NCBI RefSeq assembly: GCF_954871325.1
Contig: NC_088779.1
Span: 13,766,846-13,830,845, forward strand
Reading direction: 5' to 3'
Source: Gordionus sp. m RMFG-2023
Lineage: Eukaryota; Nematomorpha; Gordioida; Chordodea; Parachordodidae
DNA: 64,000 bases
The notes under the pieces are model-generated. The model was not told the origin of the DNA and made no database searches. It saw only the letters and a program-made list of their open reading frames with translations. Made by a program: the position numbers and the translations under genes. Of this stretch, positions 13,446 through 26,288 are shown piece by piece. Every line of letters starts with the position of its first letter. The stretch's first letter is position 1.

Positions 13446-14526
13446 TAAAGGTCTGCAATAGGAGGTTTTTTAGCCATTTTTAAGAAAATTTAACTCTCCA
13501 GCCCAATCCGCCCACAGTTAAAAAAATATACCCTCCCGCCCATAAGTTTAAAATTTTTTGTCCGCCAGCCCATTAGCCTAAAATTTTTTACCCGTCCGCC
13601 CATTATATAAAAAAAATTTAACCCATGCCTCCTTTAAAATTTAAATAAGTTCATTCTTTCAATTTTTTTTAAAATCTAATTTTAAAAAATGATTGAGTTT
13701 CAGCGCTATACACCCCTACAAAAAAGTTTTATAATTTAGGAAATTGCTATATTAAGCAAAAAAAATATTCAATTTAAATTACGTGTAAGGAATTTATTTG
13801 ATTTAATAAAATATTTAAAAATATAAATATAAAATTAATATTTATTGATATTATTCCTAATTATACAAAAATAATAAATAATCCACGTTTTCTGGTTTCA
13901 CGCACGTTCTTTTTTTGTTCTATAAACCTTCCAGCAATGTTAATTCCTCGTACAGAGGAAGGACTGGTTAATCTTGATAGCTTGGAAAAAATTTTTCTTG
14001 TCATTTCCACCAGTAGGATATCCGTTTGAAATATATCCTCTACTTAAGTGGATATTTAAATAAAAGTGAAACCATTAATAATAAATAAAAAAAATATTTA
14101 AATTAATTGTTTATAAATGATAAACTTAAATTAAATAAGTGGGCTAAAATCTCGCTAAATTATACAAAACCTCGCTACTTTAAGATTTTAATATTTTGTT
14201 ATGTCATTAGGTAAGTTGCTCTCCTCTGTAACAGCTACACCTTCCCATCTGTTGTTTAATTTTGACGTGGATACTATCTATTTCAAACATTGCATTTATA
14301 ATTTAATACCTTTAATTGAATTATCTTTGCTTTTGGAGAAGCGGGTAAAATCAGATTTTCATCCAGATATCAAATAACAAATAAAAGTTGTAAATTTTTT
14401 AACCCACCAACCCATAGTTTAAATATTTTTCTTAACCCGCCCAACACTTCTTTAAAAAATATAACCCCATCGCCCGCCCACTTAAATAGGCTGGCTGGTT
14501 AAGAACCCGCGCAGTGCAAACCTCTA
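13446..14526. repeat. MITE with CCCGCCCA motif blocks and AGAGGTCTGCA-type ends
   Basis: The left end AAAGGTCTGCAATAGG is inverted against the right end, whose complement is AGAGGTTTGCACTGCGCG. CCGCCCA blocks spaced by A/T runs lie just inside both ends (13500-13630 and 14400-14515), the same plan as the element at 922-1295. Flanks AATACACA and AATACATA may be a decayed 8-bp duplication. No transposase. Confidence 0.6.
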
Positions 14527-14529
14527 ATA

Positions 14530-14866
14530 CATACCCCGTCAAAACCCACCCCAGATTTTCACATTTAATTTCAGTATATCAAATTTATGATAAAATTAAG
14601 ATTATTATTTTTTATTTAAAACTGATATTGAGTTTGAGTTTGAGTAATTTTATAAAATATTCTATTAGGTGGCGTTAAAATTAAAATTTGCATTTAAAAA
14701 TTTCCATAAGCATTGTTTCTTAAAAACATTTAAGCGTCGTATTAAGATACATTTATAGTTTTTCAAATCTTAAGGCATATTCTTTTTATTCTTTTATAAA
14801 TATTTGATAAGGAAATACCTGCCCCGGAATCAAATTATCCCGGTCTCTCTTAGATACAAAAAATAA
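14530..14866. repeat. Terminal fragment of a pogo-like element
   Basis: The end GGAAATACCTGCCCCGG, followed by CCCGGTCTCTCTTAG, matches the high-coordinate end of the pogo-like element at 62520-62561, and the roughly 130 bases inside it align with 62385-62520. It lacks transposase. Confidence 0.6.
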
Positions 14867-16582
14867 TAACAGACTTGACTATAGAAACTATTATATATTT
14901 TAGAAATTGATATTAAAATCGTATATTTAGTAGGTAGGGCTTTAAATTTTCAAGGCAATCGAGTATTTTTAAAATCTATAAATTTTAGACAATTCTGGGT
15001 TATAGTTTTTAATTTATTTAAAAATCTATACACCAAAATAATATAAATTAAGAGTAGGAGAGCCCGGAGATCTTATGAGCCCGAGCTTCTTGTGAGCCTT
15101 GAAGTTTTCCCCTAGAGTTTTCAACCCTAATGATTAATTTTTTAACCAAATGGCTATAATTTTTTTAATATCGGATCACATATAAAATTTTTATAGCACA
15201 ATATATGATTTATACCCTCAAAAGTAACTTTTTAAATTCTGCAATTTATCAAATAGAAATAATAAACGTTTTAATTATCCAAAAACTATCTTATATAAAA
15301 GATTAAACTCTATTCTATATAAAATTATTCTTATTTGAATAAAAAATATGTTTAAACTACCATAAAATTAGGTCTTTAAAGATAGGGTCTGGGGCTATTT
15401 TTTTTTGCTTATTGAAATGAAATTTGAATATGGTAAGAAAATCATATTAGAAAGAAGAAACAACTAATAAATGATGAGATTATTCATAAATTTAATAAAA
15501 ACCTTTCCTTGCTAGTATGGGGAAAACAAACTTAGGTTACGCAACAAAGATATAAATCAAAATTAATGAAACAACAAGATTTCATATTATAAGACAGATA
15601 TTCAAAAAAGTGAAAGAAACTATATTTATATTACATTATCCAATTAATATCTAAAATGTTTATTGGTCTTTGTCCCATCTAAATGGGCATTTTTGGCATG
15701 GATCTATTGCAATTTTAATCAATTCTTTATTTTTTTAAATTGTCATTAAATTTCACTAATTTTTTTAATAATTATTTTTCATTATAGCTTATTTTTTCAA
15801 TAAAGTAGTTATAATAATATAAATATCATTTTTATATTTAAAAATAATTGATATTAGAAGCTTAAAAACGCGTCGTGGGAAAGTTCCTTCCCCGGGTGTA
15901 GCTCATCCTTTCCCAAATCTTTTTCAGAAAATTAGTATTGTTAAAAAAGGTATAATTTTTTAAAAATTATTTTTATGTATAGCATAAAAGTAAGTAAATG
16001 AAATAAAATGAGATATTATTTATTCAATATTATCAAGGAGGGCCGAAAAAAAGAAAATTTTTTCAAAGAAAGGGCGGGCTACCCTCTGCAGATCTCTTTT
16101 ATATATTGTCAAAATATAAATAAATTTTTCCGTCGTTTTTTATAGGTTGTATTTTTCTCTGAAAAGATTTAAATCTCCCGCATTTCCCACATTGATACAT
16201 GGATTTGGAATCCATTCTGATATCTAAGGTTCATCAATATTTATGAACATTAAATTTGATAAATTATTTACTCTTATACGCTCGTTTATCCACCATGATC
16301 AAAATCATAAGGTGAAAGCTCCTTTCGTACTCGGAAGTCCTGCAAAATAAAGTATTCACAGTGTTAATAATTTTTTTAAATTTATCATTAGGAAATATCA
16401 TCGATACTAGGTTCATAGGCTAATTTTCTTTTAGAATTAAAAAAATATCGGATAGGATTTCTAAAATAAAAAAAATAATTTGTTTCAAATTCATTCAAAT
16501 ATTTTATACTCGTTTTGAAAGCTATCCATTTAACGGAATTGCATATATTTTCTAAGAGTATTATAAATTGGTCTATTATTTA
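14867..16582. other. AT-rich, no gene seen
   Basis: No coding region. A CTCTGCAGATCTCT at about 16084 is probably a stray end of the TAGAGATCTGCA MITE family. Confidence 0.4.
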
Positions 16583-16870
16583 TCTCAGAGACCTTCAGAA
16601 ATACCATTTGCACGGCCCGGCCCGGATTTTTTTTCAAAAATTTCTATGGCCCGGCCATTAAAAAAAAAATTTTTTGGACCCAGCCCCACCCAGATTAAAA
16701 AAAAAATTTTTTTTAAGTCCGGCACGGAGTATTTTAAAATTATATTCGACCTGGTATATACAAGAGACCTGCAGGCCCGGCACGTCCCGACCCGGGTACC
16801 AGGGCCAGGCCGTATTTAAATTTTTAAAATATACCCGGGCCAGGCCGTAAAATTTTTTTAAAAAATTTAT
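16583..16870. repeat. CCGGGCC-rich MITE remnant
   Basis: Multiple GCCCGGCCCGG blocks separated by A/T runs, starting after CAGAGACCTTCAG and with an internal AGAGACCTGCAGGCCC at about 16769. It belongs to the GC-block MITE group; the ends are too decayed to fix. Confidence 0.5.
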
Positions 16871-18000
16871 ACAACATGAATTATTATATTCGTCAATTAG
16901 ATATGGTAATAATGATTATATATAGATATGATTTATATAATGTTGGGTGAAAGTTAACACTAGCTAACACTCATAGTATCTATTACTACATAATATAAAT
17001 TTTCCTGCCATGGAATAAATACGCAAAGGATAATAGGTAATAAATACATTATAATATAATATATGTTATTTTTTAATAATTAAAATATAAGTTTTATTTT
17101 TTTTATAAATACAATTAACATAGTATATTCTCAAAATATTATTTACACAAATTTTTTATAGTATCAATTTATAATATACTAAATATCTGTTTAGAATAAA
17201 AAATAAATTAATATGTAAAGCTCAGATTTGCAAATTATTTTAAAACATAATATTTATAATTATTGGTTTAATAATTTTAATTATAATTTATAAATTAATT
17301 TTGGCAGCATACATAATAATTTGACTTGAATTTAGAATTCAAGCCGTACGGCTCAAGTTCAATACTCTAGTTTTGACTTGAGTTTAAGACTCAAATTCAG
17401 ACCTCGAGTCGTAAAAATGAGTCGAGTTATTGCGATCGACTTGAAAGTTCGACTAATTAATAAAACTAATCACCAACTAATGTTTATTTGTTATTCCTAA
17501 TAATATTCGCGATTCTTATAACTTCAGCCAAATCGATATATTTTTTTGAAAAATATTGCATAAAATTGTTGTATAATAAATAATTTATTAATTCATTTCA
17601 ATGAAAAGTATTGAATTTACCTCGTATTTCTCCAAGGGAATTCGAAAAAGGCTCTTCTGGATAAAATGCATAACAGCTTGAAATTGATATCAAAGGCTTA
17701 ATCGTGTCGGGCAGGCTTTTGCAGTTTCTTTCTTCTTGTAGTAACTCAGAAATAATTATAAACAAGTTCTGTCTATTTGGTTATCTGAATATTTCATATA
17801 CAAATGGAAGGGGTAAAATTAAATATTGATAAATCTAAAATTTAATTCTTATTTTCATAATATTAAAATATGTAAAATTTAAGTTAATTAATTAAATTTT
17901 TTAAATGATATAAATTTATATAATATTTTTGTTTTTCTTAAAATTATATATATTTATATAATATTTTGTTTTTCTTAAAATTATATATATTTATATTATC
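16871..18000. other. AT-rich, no gene seen
   Basis: No gene recognised. A G/C-mixed stretch near 17330-17460 contains several CTTGAGT/ACTTGAA words, possibly a worn repeat. Confidence 0.35.
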
Positions 18001-18024
18001 ATTGTTTATGGTTCCACGTCTTTA

Positions 18025-18545
18025 TAGAGAAACCATCATAGAGAATGTATTTTATAGAGAAACATTTATAGAGAAAACAATTACAGAGAATGCATTTATA
18101 GAGAATTGTTTTTTAAAGAATGTAGTTTATAGAGAATGTTTTATAGAGAATGTTTTATAGAGAATGTTTTATAGAGAATGTTTTATATAGAGAATAATTT
18201 TTATAGAGAATTAATTTATAGAGAATGATTTTATAGAGAATGATTTTATAGAGAATGATTTTATAGAGAATGCCGTTTATAGAGAATGGTTTTATAGAGA
18301 ATGTCGATTATAGAGAATGATTTTAAAGAGAATTATTATATAGAGAAAGTCCTTAATAGAGAATGACTTCAAAGAGAATGATTTTATAGAGAATGTTGTT
18401 TATAGAGAATGATTTTAAAGAGAATTACTTTTATAGAGAATTATTTTGTAGAGAATTACATTGTAGAGAATTATTTTGTAGAGAATTACATTGTAGAGAA
18501 TTATTTTATAGAAAATTATTTTCTAGATCTTGAGAGAATATTATA
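18025..18545 (+). repeat. Left minisatellite arm of the Foldback element
   Basis: More than 25 imperfect units of TTTATAGAGAATGAT type, 14-16 bp each, with variants TGTAGAGAATTAC and TAAAGAGAATTAT. It is inverted relative to the array at 23060-23655 and could pair with it as a hairpin. Confidence 0.9.
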
Positions 18546-19138
18546 TAGGGGACAATTATAGAGTTCAAAAAATTTATGCGGGATTTGAAAAATATATCAA
18601 AATTAACATTTTAATAATACAATTCAGTTTATTTGTTGTATTTTTTCGATGACTTTAGTTTGTTTCAACAATGGTTTTTTGTAAAATCTTTTTAGATCAT
18701 ATCAAGGTTTATGATTATTAACTCAGCTAAACCAAACCTGAAACGATTTGTTAAATATGTATTAACCGTTATTAAAGAGAATCTAAACTGAACCAACCAT
18801 TTTTAAAATTTTTATATATTGCATTATATGTCAGCTACCTAAATTAGCCTATAGAAGGGTTCTTAACTCTAATATAATATGACGGACGAGAATCTTGATT
18901 TTAATTTTAATTAAGAAAAGGTTTTAACCAGTTGTTTGGGTAAAAAATATGTCAAATTCCCGTTCGTTTTGCGTTTCGGAACACGTTTCTAAATATAATT
19001 TTCTTTCTATTTTATTATACAAATTTTATTCATAAATCTTTTTAATATAGATAACTAAGAATTCATTAATCTCTAACATTTAGATGTATGCGATGGCTTT
19101 AATATTTTGAGTGTCAAAAAGTGCCGATCTTTATTTGG

Positions 19139-19440
19139 GGTTCCACATATTTATAGAGAAACCAATATTTTTGATTTAATAGAAGCACCATAATTTTGTC
19201 CTTCCTAAAAAACCAAAACCGTAAATTGAAGGTTTCTATATAAGATATTATAGCGAATGCATTACCGCAAATTCATTATCGCGAATGTATTATAGCGAAC
19301 GCATTATCGCGAATGCATTATAGCGAGTATAATACAGCGAAAATATTATAGCGAATGCATTATCGCGAATGTTTTAGCGCAAATGCATTATCGCAATGCA
19401 TTATCGCGAATGCATTATCTCAAATGAATTACATCAGTTG
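19139..19440 (+). repeat. Second end-like sequence and GCGAATGCATTAT minisatellite
   Basis: GGTTCCACATATTTATAGAG at 19139 repeats the Foldback terminus; about 95 bases later comes an array of ATTATCGCGAATGC units (about 19245-19430, 14-16 bp). It looks like the end of a sister element whose arms use a different unit, lying inside the first. Confidence 0.6.
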
Positions 19441-21904
19441 CGATATCGGGAATGGAGTTTGATGAAAACTACAATTTTATATTTATCGGCCTTTAGACAG
19501 ACTTAGTTGAACGTGGAAATTAAGTTAAAGTCGGGCTTGTGTCTAAAAATTTTTTTTTTAAAATAGGGTTAAGGCTTTTGATTTTTATGACTCAAAAAAT
19601 ATAAAAGATTCTAAGCAATAAAATAGATTTCTCTAAAGATTAGGGTAAAGGAATTAAATTTTTATATTAATTGATTGTTTAATATGCGTTTAGATATATT
19701 TTTCAATTAAATTTGGGACAGGACAGGCTCAGGCCTAAAATTTAAAATTATGGCTAGGCTCCTAAAAATAAAGATTTTGGATGGAGCTTTGGCCGAAATA
19801 AATAAAATTTGCAAGGCACTAAGAAAAATTTTTTTATTTAAAACGAGCCAAACAGATAATTAGACCTCGGATTTATATTATTCTTTGACAAAGCATGCTT
19901 TAATTAGTGAGGGATTTAGTATGGACTTGATAAGCATTTTTTGATAATAAATTTATATAAAGTTCTCTTATTGTTTAATCAAAAAGACAAGGTCAAAGCT
20001 TATCACAACAAGACATAAAACAATGTTCGGCATCATGTGTAGATTGTCGAATTGAATTGCTATCCATCTCAGTACTTAATTCGTGTAATCTTTGATGATG
20101 AAATTGCCACTATTGTGACTTAGGAATTGGGGAAAAATAGATTATTGATTTCCTTAATTGATTCTTGCTAAGTTCTTGCTTCCTGACGAGTCTTTTTTCT
20201 AATTATGTGATCAAAGACAAAATTATATAAAATGGATTATAAATATTATAAATATAAGTAGAGCTAAAATTGAATGAATTGAACATGCCTCATATATTAA
20301 AAAAATAACTTAGCTATTTTTAACACAAATTATAGTATATTTCCATTTCAGTTCAGTTGCTATATTTTATTAATCTGATGATGTCATAAATTTTATTAGA
20401 GTGGCGATAATAGTGATTGGACGTTACTATCATCGCTGAAGATGAGAAAATTTAATGGAATAAAATATTTTTTGTGAGTTGTACTTCAAGGAGTAGATAC
20501 AACCCTAAAAAATCGAAAGGTGAAAAATATCTCTTTTTTACATTTTCTATGCCTTTATATTTTTTTAAATGTGTATTCTTCAAGACTAAAAGAGGTTTAG
20601 AAATATTTAAAATAAAAGTTTTAAAAGCAAGCATTGACGGATATTAAAATTAATTAAACAAGCTGTAGCGAACTTATCATTTTTGATTCCACTTTTTACA
20701 GTAGAAAGCAAGGCCCTATAAAAAATATTACCTGTATCAGGCAGGAAGCGTAGATAATGAAAATCCTTATGTTATGCTGGAAAATAAAAATATTGCTTTA
20801 ATCAGGAAATTTTTTTATTAAGAAACACCCCCCCCCCCTCCCAACAGAAAAGTTTGAATAAATAATTAGCCATAATGATACGAAAAAATTTAAATATTAA
20901 TGATAATTATATTTGCTTATAACCAGATCCATAGACCGACTACCAATAATAAAAAGACGCTTAACCATTCAAACAATGTTAAACAGGACCTTTTACCACA
21001 GGGGAAGGGGGTTATAACTCATGATTGGCATTGAAATTAAAATGGGTAGTTTGTATTTGGAATTCCGTTGTTCTAATTTTGATGTGGTATAGGAAATGAG
21101 GAGAGTGGGGGAAGAAGGGGGTAGTATTATAATATATGATGAAAAATCTTTTGATAATTAGGTATTTGAAATAACTTCTAAGTGTAAAAGAGTTAGTAAA
21201 ATATTGTGCAATCTGCTGCAAATATCAAACTTCGATATTTTCTAAAGAAAGACATTACAATGCGATGGAAATCAGTGTATATCATGATACAAAGCTTCTT
21301 ATAATCATATGATGAAATACAAGCTTGTCTGTGTACCAACCATATTTAAACAAATTGGTATCAATAAATATAATCCCTATATGTAAATAAAAAATTTCTT
21401 ATAAATATTAAAAGTCTGATCTTCGGAATGTTTAACAAGTTCAAAAAACCTATAAAAAACATTTTAAACTTTTTGATTCACCTTTCTCTACACTCCTAAG
21501 GAGTTTAGGCTTGTAATAAGAAATTTTTATTTTACTAAAATCAATTTAGAGAAAAAAGTGTATTATTTTAAATTTTGTCGATGTATAATTTTTAGGTAAG
21601 GGTTTGAACTATCATTTTGTATTTTGTAAATTCAGATACAATTATTTTCGGGCCTATGACGATTTTGACAGAAATTGATCCAACCACCCCCTGGTCTTCC
21701 CTGCCTACCCTGTGAATATTAGACAGTGCTCTAGTGATCTTTTAACTAAATTTAATATTGGTAAGGCGATAGTTTGATGGGTATTGTTTTATTTTTTGTT
21801 ATTATTTGCATTTAAAATCATTAACTGAGTGCGTTTTATTAAATTTAAAAATCTGATTTTGCCAGAAATGCACCTGAATAAGTGTAGAATACTCACCCTA
21901 AATA

Positions 21905-22240
21905 TTGCGCAATCGGTTAATTTTAGGCAATTCTAAAACGGTTAGCCAAGTTTTTGGGTTAAAAAATCGGCTAAGCATAATTAGGCTTAGCATAAAAATA
22001 GGCGAAAACTAATTATTCAAAAATTAGGCATCGGCTAAGGAGCTCGATTAATCGCCCGTCATATATCGTTACATAATAAATATATAAAATAATTTTAATA
22101 AAGGCTAGGCTTAGTGTTGCGTAACGCTGACGGGCGATTAGCCTAGCTCCCAGTCCCTACATTTTGTCTAATTAGTTTTAGGCAATTTTTTAAGCCAAAT
22201 TATGTTTAGCTGATTTTAAGGCTACTAACACTACTTATAA
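21905..22240. repeat. MITE of the TAGTGTTGCGTAATCGGC family
   Basis: Inverted arms GGCATCGGCTAAGGAGCTCG and GCCTAGCTCC, with GATTAATCGCCCGTCA against TGACGGGCGATTAG, and repeated TTAGGC/GCCTAA words. AGTGTTGCGTAAC recurs at 22108. A related copy starts at about 52244. It lies between two arms of the 8549-type MITE, suggesting insertion into it. Confidence 0.5.
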
Positions 22241-22524
22241 ATTTCAGATTAATGTAAATTAAAATTTCTTTAGAGGTTCAATATAAGATCTTCTGAAATT
22301 TATAGGGTGGCTATTCTACACATATTCTAATGCATTTTCGGCAAAATCAGATTTAAAATTTAATAAAACGCGCTCAATTTATGATTTAAAATGAAAAAAT
22401 AGAACAAAATAAAATTATTAAATACAAAAATATTTTGGCGCAATCGTATGAAATTCCCAGGGTAGATTCTCTTCGGAATTGGTAAAATCAGATTTATTAG
22501 GGAAATTATAAAAGCGCACTATAA

Positions 22525-22720
22525 TCAGAAACCTACAGGCCCGACCTTAAACTCGGGCCGTATTTTAATTTTTTTAAATACACATGCCGGGTCAAAAAAA
22601 GCTTTTTTTTAAAAACTCGAGCCGGGCCATTTATTTTAAAACCAAACATTTTAAATCACCATTATTATCTAGGCAAATTAAAAATAGATAATATATTTTT
22701 AAAAAATCGGGGCCTAACCA
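22525..22720. repeat. GC-block MITE remnant inside the Foldback element
   Basis: Begins CCTACAGGCCCGACC and carries CTCGGGCCG and CCGGGCCATT blocks spaced by A/T runs, like the elements at 922 and 24899. Ends unclear. Confidence 0.4.
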
Positions 22721-23059
22721 AGCAGATTAAAATAATGCACAAAGCAACTAAATATTGATAAAATTTTCTAAAACAATTGGCGTTAGGCTGGCTTTGTTGG
22801 TAATAGTTTTTTGAAGGAAATATTTTCAACAATTTTAACATTACTACTTCTAATTGTTCAGCGTATTTTTTAAAAAAATAACAACAGGAAACTTAAAAAT
22901 ATTATCATAATTATTCATAAGCAATACAAATCAGGAACGTGAATAATTTTTTTTAAGATTATTTTTTCCCTTTTTTTATTCAAGGGTTCCGAGAATTTAT
23001 ATGACGGCATCTGGCTTGTTTTTTTGAGAAAATTTATTTCTAAAATAATACTTAATTCA

Positions 23060-23655
23060 TTTTCTATAAAATCATTCTCTATAAAATTCTATAAAATTAT
23101 TCTCTATAAAATCCTTCTCTATAAAATAATTCTCTCTCAAACAATTCTCTGTAAGATATTCTCTATAAAACAATTCTCTGTAAAATATTCTCTATAAAAT
23201 CATTCTCTATAAACGACATTCTATATAATTGTTTTCTCTTTAAAAGTTTCTCTATAAAATTCTCTATAAAATCATTCTCTATAAACGAGATTCTCTACAA
23301 AATCATTCTCTATAAATGAGATTCTCTATAAATGAGATTCTCTATAAATGAGATTCTCTATAAACGACATTCTCTATAATTGTTTTCTCTTTAAAAGTTT
23401 CTCTATAAAATAAATTCTCTATAAAATCATTCTCTATAAACGAGATTCTCTACAAAATCTTTCTCTATAAATGAGATTCTCTATAAACGACATTCTATAT
23501 AATTGTTTTTTCTTTAAAAGTTTCTCTATAAAATAAATTCTCTATAAAATCATTCTATATAAACGATATTCTTTATAAACGACATTCTCTACAATTGTTT
23601 TCTCTATAAAAGTTTCTCTATATTTGCATTCTCTATAAAAGATTCTCTGTAAAGA
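23060..23655 (-). repeat. Right minisatellite arm of the Foldback element
   Basis: Tandem TTCTCTATAAAATCA (15 bp) and TTCTCTATAAACGACA (16 bp) units, plus a higher-order repeat of about 110-130 bp that includes TTGTTTTCTCTTTAAAAGTT. This is the reverse complement of the left-arm unit. Confidence 0.9.
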
Positions 23656-23959
23656 CGGGATACCATTGTTTATATATTATATTTATTCTATTAAATTGAT
23701 TAATTAACTAGCATTTGATTTAATAGTCCTAACTTAGTAGCATTCAATATAGTAAACGCCTTTTTAAAATTTTTAAATAATATACTCCATTTTTAATGTA
23801 AAATTAAAGAATTGTGAAAATTTTTGCAAAAAAAAATTCCACCAATATCCAAAGGATCTGATATTTATTATTTTTTAATAAAAAAAAAAATTAAAAATTT
23901 CTATGAGTTTTAGAGACTTAAATTAGATAGTTTTAAAAATTTTAATTTATTTTTTATAA

Positions 23960-24435
23960 TTTTTAATTAAAAGAAAAATCGTTTAATTTGGTAAAGATAT
24001 ATTCTTTTGCCGGTTGAGTCTGAAAGTTGATTGCACTTAAAGCGCGTGAGGATATCAAAACTCTGAGATTTATCAGGATCGTATGATAAGTTACTTTGTG
24101 ATGCCGATTAAAAATCTTGACAGAATAGAGTAATCTTTGAGACCAAAAAATGCTTTGCAAGGCCTTCTCCATGTGTAATTGCATTTTAGATTCTCTGCCT
24201 AATATCAAAACATTGTTTTTTATTTTAGCTACCTTACGAATTAGTAACTGCACTAATGAAAGGTCTTTTTCAACTTTGAAAAGGTTAAAAACTTATTTAG
24301 AAAATAACATTGAAACAGTATAAATGAATTAGTCCTATTAAATAATTATAAGGAGATTATCCTAGATAAAAATTAGATTCTAAATAATTAGACAAATCTC
24401 AGAGAAAAGTAAATCTCTCTTTTTAAATTTAAATC
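23960..24435 (+). pseudogene. hAT transposase C-terminal relict (ZMYM1/P52rIPK-like type)
   Basis: The + strand at about 24180-24305 reads SLPNIKTLFFILATL, then [20 protein letters not shown], the C-terminal dimerisation signature (usual form [18 protein letters not shown]) of hAT transposases related to zinc-finger MYM-type 1 proteins. The upstream part is broken by stops in this frame. A paralogous relict lies on the - strand at about 42840-43290. A younger hAT has inserted at 24444. Confidence 0.7.
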
Positions 24436-24443
24436 ATAAAATT

Positions 24444-26280
24444 CAGGCGCGTAGGCAAGAATTTGGTCGGGGGGGGGGGGGATAATAAAATTTTTTACGA
24501 AATATCATTGAGCATAAATTTATTAGGATACACAATTTTAAATTAATATGAATTATAAAAAAATATATATATATAGAAACCGGCATATAAAAAACTATGA
24601 AATAAATGTGAATTAAAAAATTTTAAACGGTTATAACCACCATATGAATCACTTAAATGACCCAAAATAAAAATTTGAATTTTTTGAACCTTTAAAATTT
24701 ATATATAAAGTATAAAAATTTAAATGTTGTAAATATAAATTAATACACAAAAAGTTTCTTAGGAATAATTGTATTTTGTATGTTATGAGCTAATTTTTCA
24801 ATTATCTCATCCTTGCTTGGCGTTAAATGCCTATGAATATTCAAAAGATTCAAACCATCAATCTACTTTCAGAAGTTTTATTTCATAGGTAGGTTTTTCA
24901 GAGACTTGCAGGCTCGGCCCCTGGGCCGGATCATATTTTAATTTTTTTTAATATATCCGAGCCGGGCCCAAATTTTTTTTTAAAAAAACACCCGGGCTGA
25001 ACCTGAAAATTTTTTTAAAAAAATATCCGGGCCGGCCTATATATTTTAAAATCAAATATTTGAAATCGCCATTATTAGCTATAAAAATCAAAAATAAATA
25101 TAATTTATCTTAGATGGACCGAGCCTGGATTCAAAAAAGCCAGGGCGGGCATTTAATTTTTTTTTAAAAAAAACCCGGGCCTAGCCAAAAAAAATTTTAA
25201 AAAAAAAATCCAGCCCGTGCTCTGCAAATGGTACTTCAGCAGGGCTCTGTTATTCTTCTTAAAAAAGAAAATACAACCATTTAATACATTGGGAATATAA
25301 TCTAAAATGTATTTGAAATAATGCAAAGCACCTATAGCATTTTTTGGTACTATATCAATCAAAGTTAATTTTTTAATCATAGTTATTCAGCTAATAAGGC
25401 ATCATAAGATACCTTAACATCTTCATGATTAAAATTTAACAAATATATTTTTTTATCACTATCTGAAAAAGGTTGGGAAGGCTTTTGTGGAAGTTCTGGA
25501 GATTGGTAAGTGCTGCATGATGAATTAAAAACCATTCATTTATTTGGGTTATAAATGTATCTAAGAGATGGGACATTTGTTTTATAATACTCTTCTACTT
25601 ATCCTATATTAATGTTTTGACGATGAGCTTGCTTGCTACAAGTCGAGGGGGACAAATATTAAACACATATAGCTCTGCTTTTGACTCAACAATAACATAT
25701 AAAATTTCATTAGCTCTAATTTTTTGAGTTCCAATAAAATGCTCTCCGCTATTCTCAAATACATCCTTATGAGAAAAATAATTTGGAATAAGTATTAAAT
25801 CTAATAATTTTCTTGCTTCTGAGGAAATATTTCTTTCAACCATTAAGATATTTTAGTAATAGCATTAATAATCGGCTTTTCTAACTCCATAAAAGCTGTT
25901 ACTGCTTGATGGTGAAAACTTGATCTCGTTGGACAAGCTTGCAATTTCTTTCTCCCTGTTAGACAAGGAGTTTCAGAGATAATTATTATTTGACTAGAAA
26001 TTTAGATAAATATTACCCCACTAATATTTGAAAATAATAGGTAAAATATTACAAGGAAAACTTAAAATCGAAATTAATTGATAAAATAACTTAGTAGATG
26101 AATGTGATGTGATAAATAAATGTAATTAAATATATATATGAGATAGGAATAAATATTAACAAATATAATTAATATTAACAATAATATTTTTGAAAAATAG
26201 TATCCGGCATCTGCATTTTTTGGCTTTGGGAGGAGGGGGGGATTTGTCCCCCTGCCCCCCCCCCGCTGCGTACGCGCCTT
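24444..26280 (-). mobile_element. hAT element, CAGGCGCGTACGCAG ends (copy 1)
   Basis: Flanked by a perfect 8-bp duplication ATAAAATT (24436-24443 and 26281-26288). The ends are CAGGCGCGTAGGCAAGAATT and, inverted, AAGGCGCGTACGCAG followed by a G run. On the - strand at 25843-25604 an open segment reads SSEARKLLDLILIPNYFSH and later CPPRLVASK, typical of ZMYM1/P52rIPK-type hAT transposases. Only part of a transposase remains. Its paralogue is at 59927-61826. Confidence 0.8.
24899..25249. repeat. CCGGGCC-block MITE carried inside the hAT
   Basis: Bounded by CAGAGACTTGCAGG and CAGGGCTCTG, with repeated GGGCCGG words between A/T runs. The same block sits at the same relative place in the second copy (60351-60701), so it was present before the two hAT copies separated. 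Confidence 0.55.
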
Positions 26281-26288
26281 ATAAAATT

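Larger units (their letters stand above)
18010..23664. mobile_element. Foldback-type DNA transposon with minisatellite arms
   Basis: A perfect 9-bp duplication ATTGTTTAT flanks the unit (18001-18009 and 23665-23673). The ends are inverted: GGTTCCACGTCTTTATAGAG on the left and, complemented, GGTATCCCGTCTTTACAGAG on the right. Each end runs into a long array of 14-16-bp TATAGAGAATNNTTT units, in opposite orientation (about 18025-18545 and 23060-23655). Long inverted arms made of short tandem repeats plus a 9-bp duplication are the hallmark of Foldback (FB) elements, placed with MULE/NOF. The 4.5-kb interior has no transposase, so this copy is non-autonomous; it holds other repeats (a second end-like sequence at 19139, MITE arms, a GC-block repeat near 22530). 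Confidence 0.8.

Noticed and set aside
16568-16819. Open frame with Pro/Lys/Phe-rich product
   Set aside because: It is a translation of CCGGGCC and A/T-run repeat sequence.
18025-18545. Regular repeat array resembling a CRISPR
   Set aside because: Units are 14-16 bp without unique spacers, the genome is animal, and an inverted partner array plus 9-bp duplication explain it as a transposon arm.
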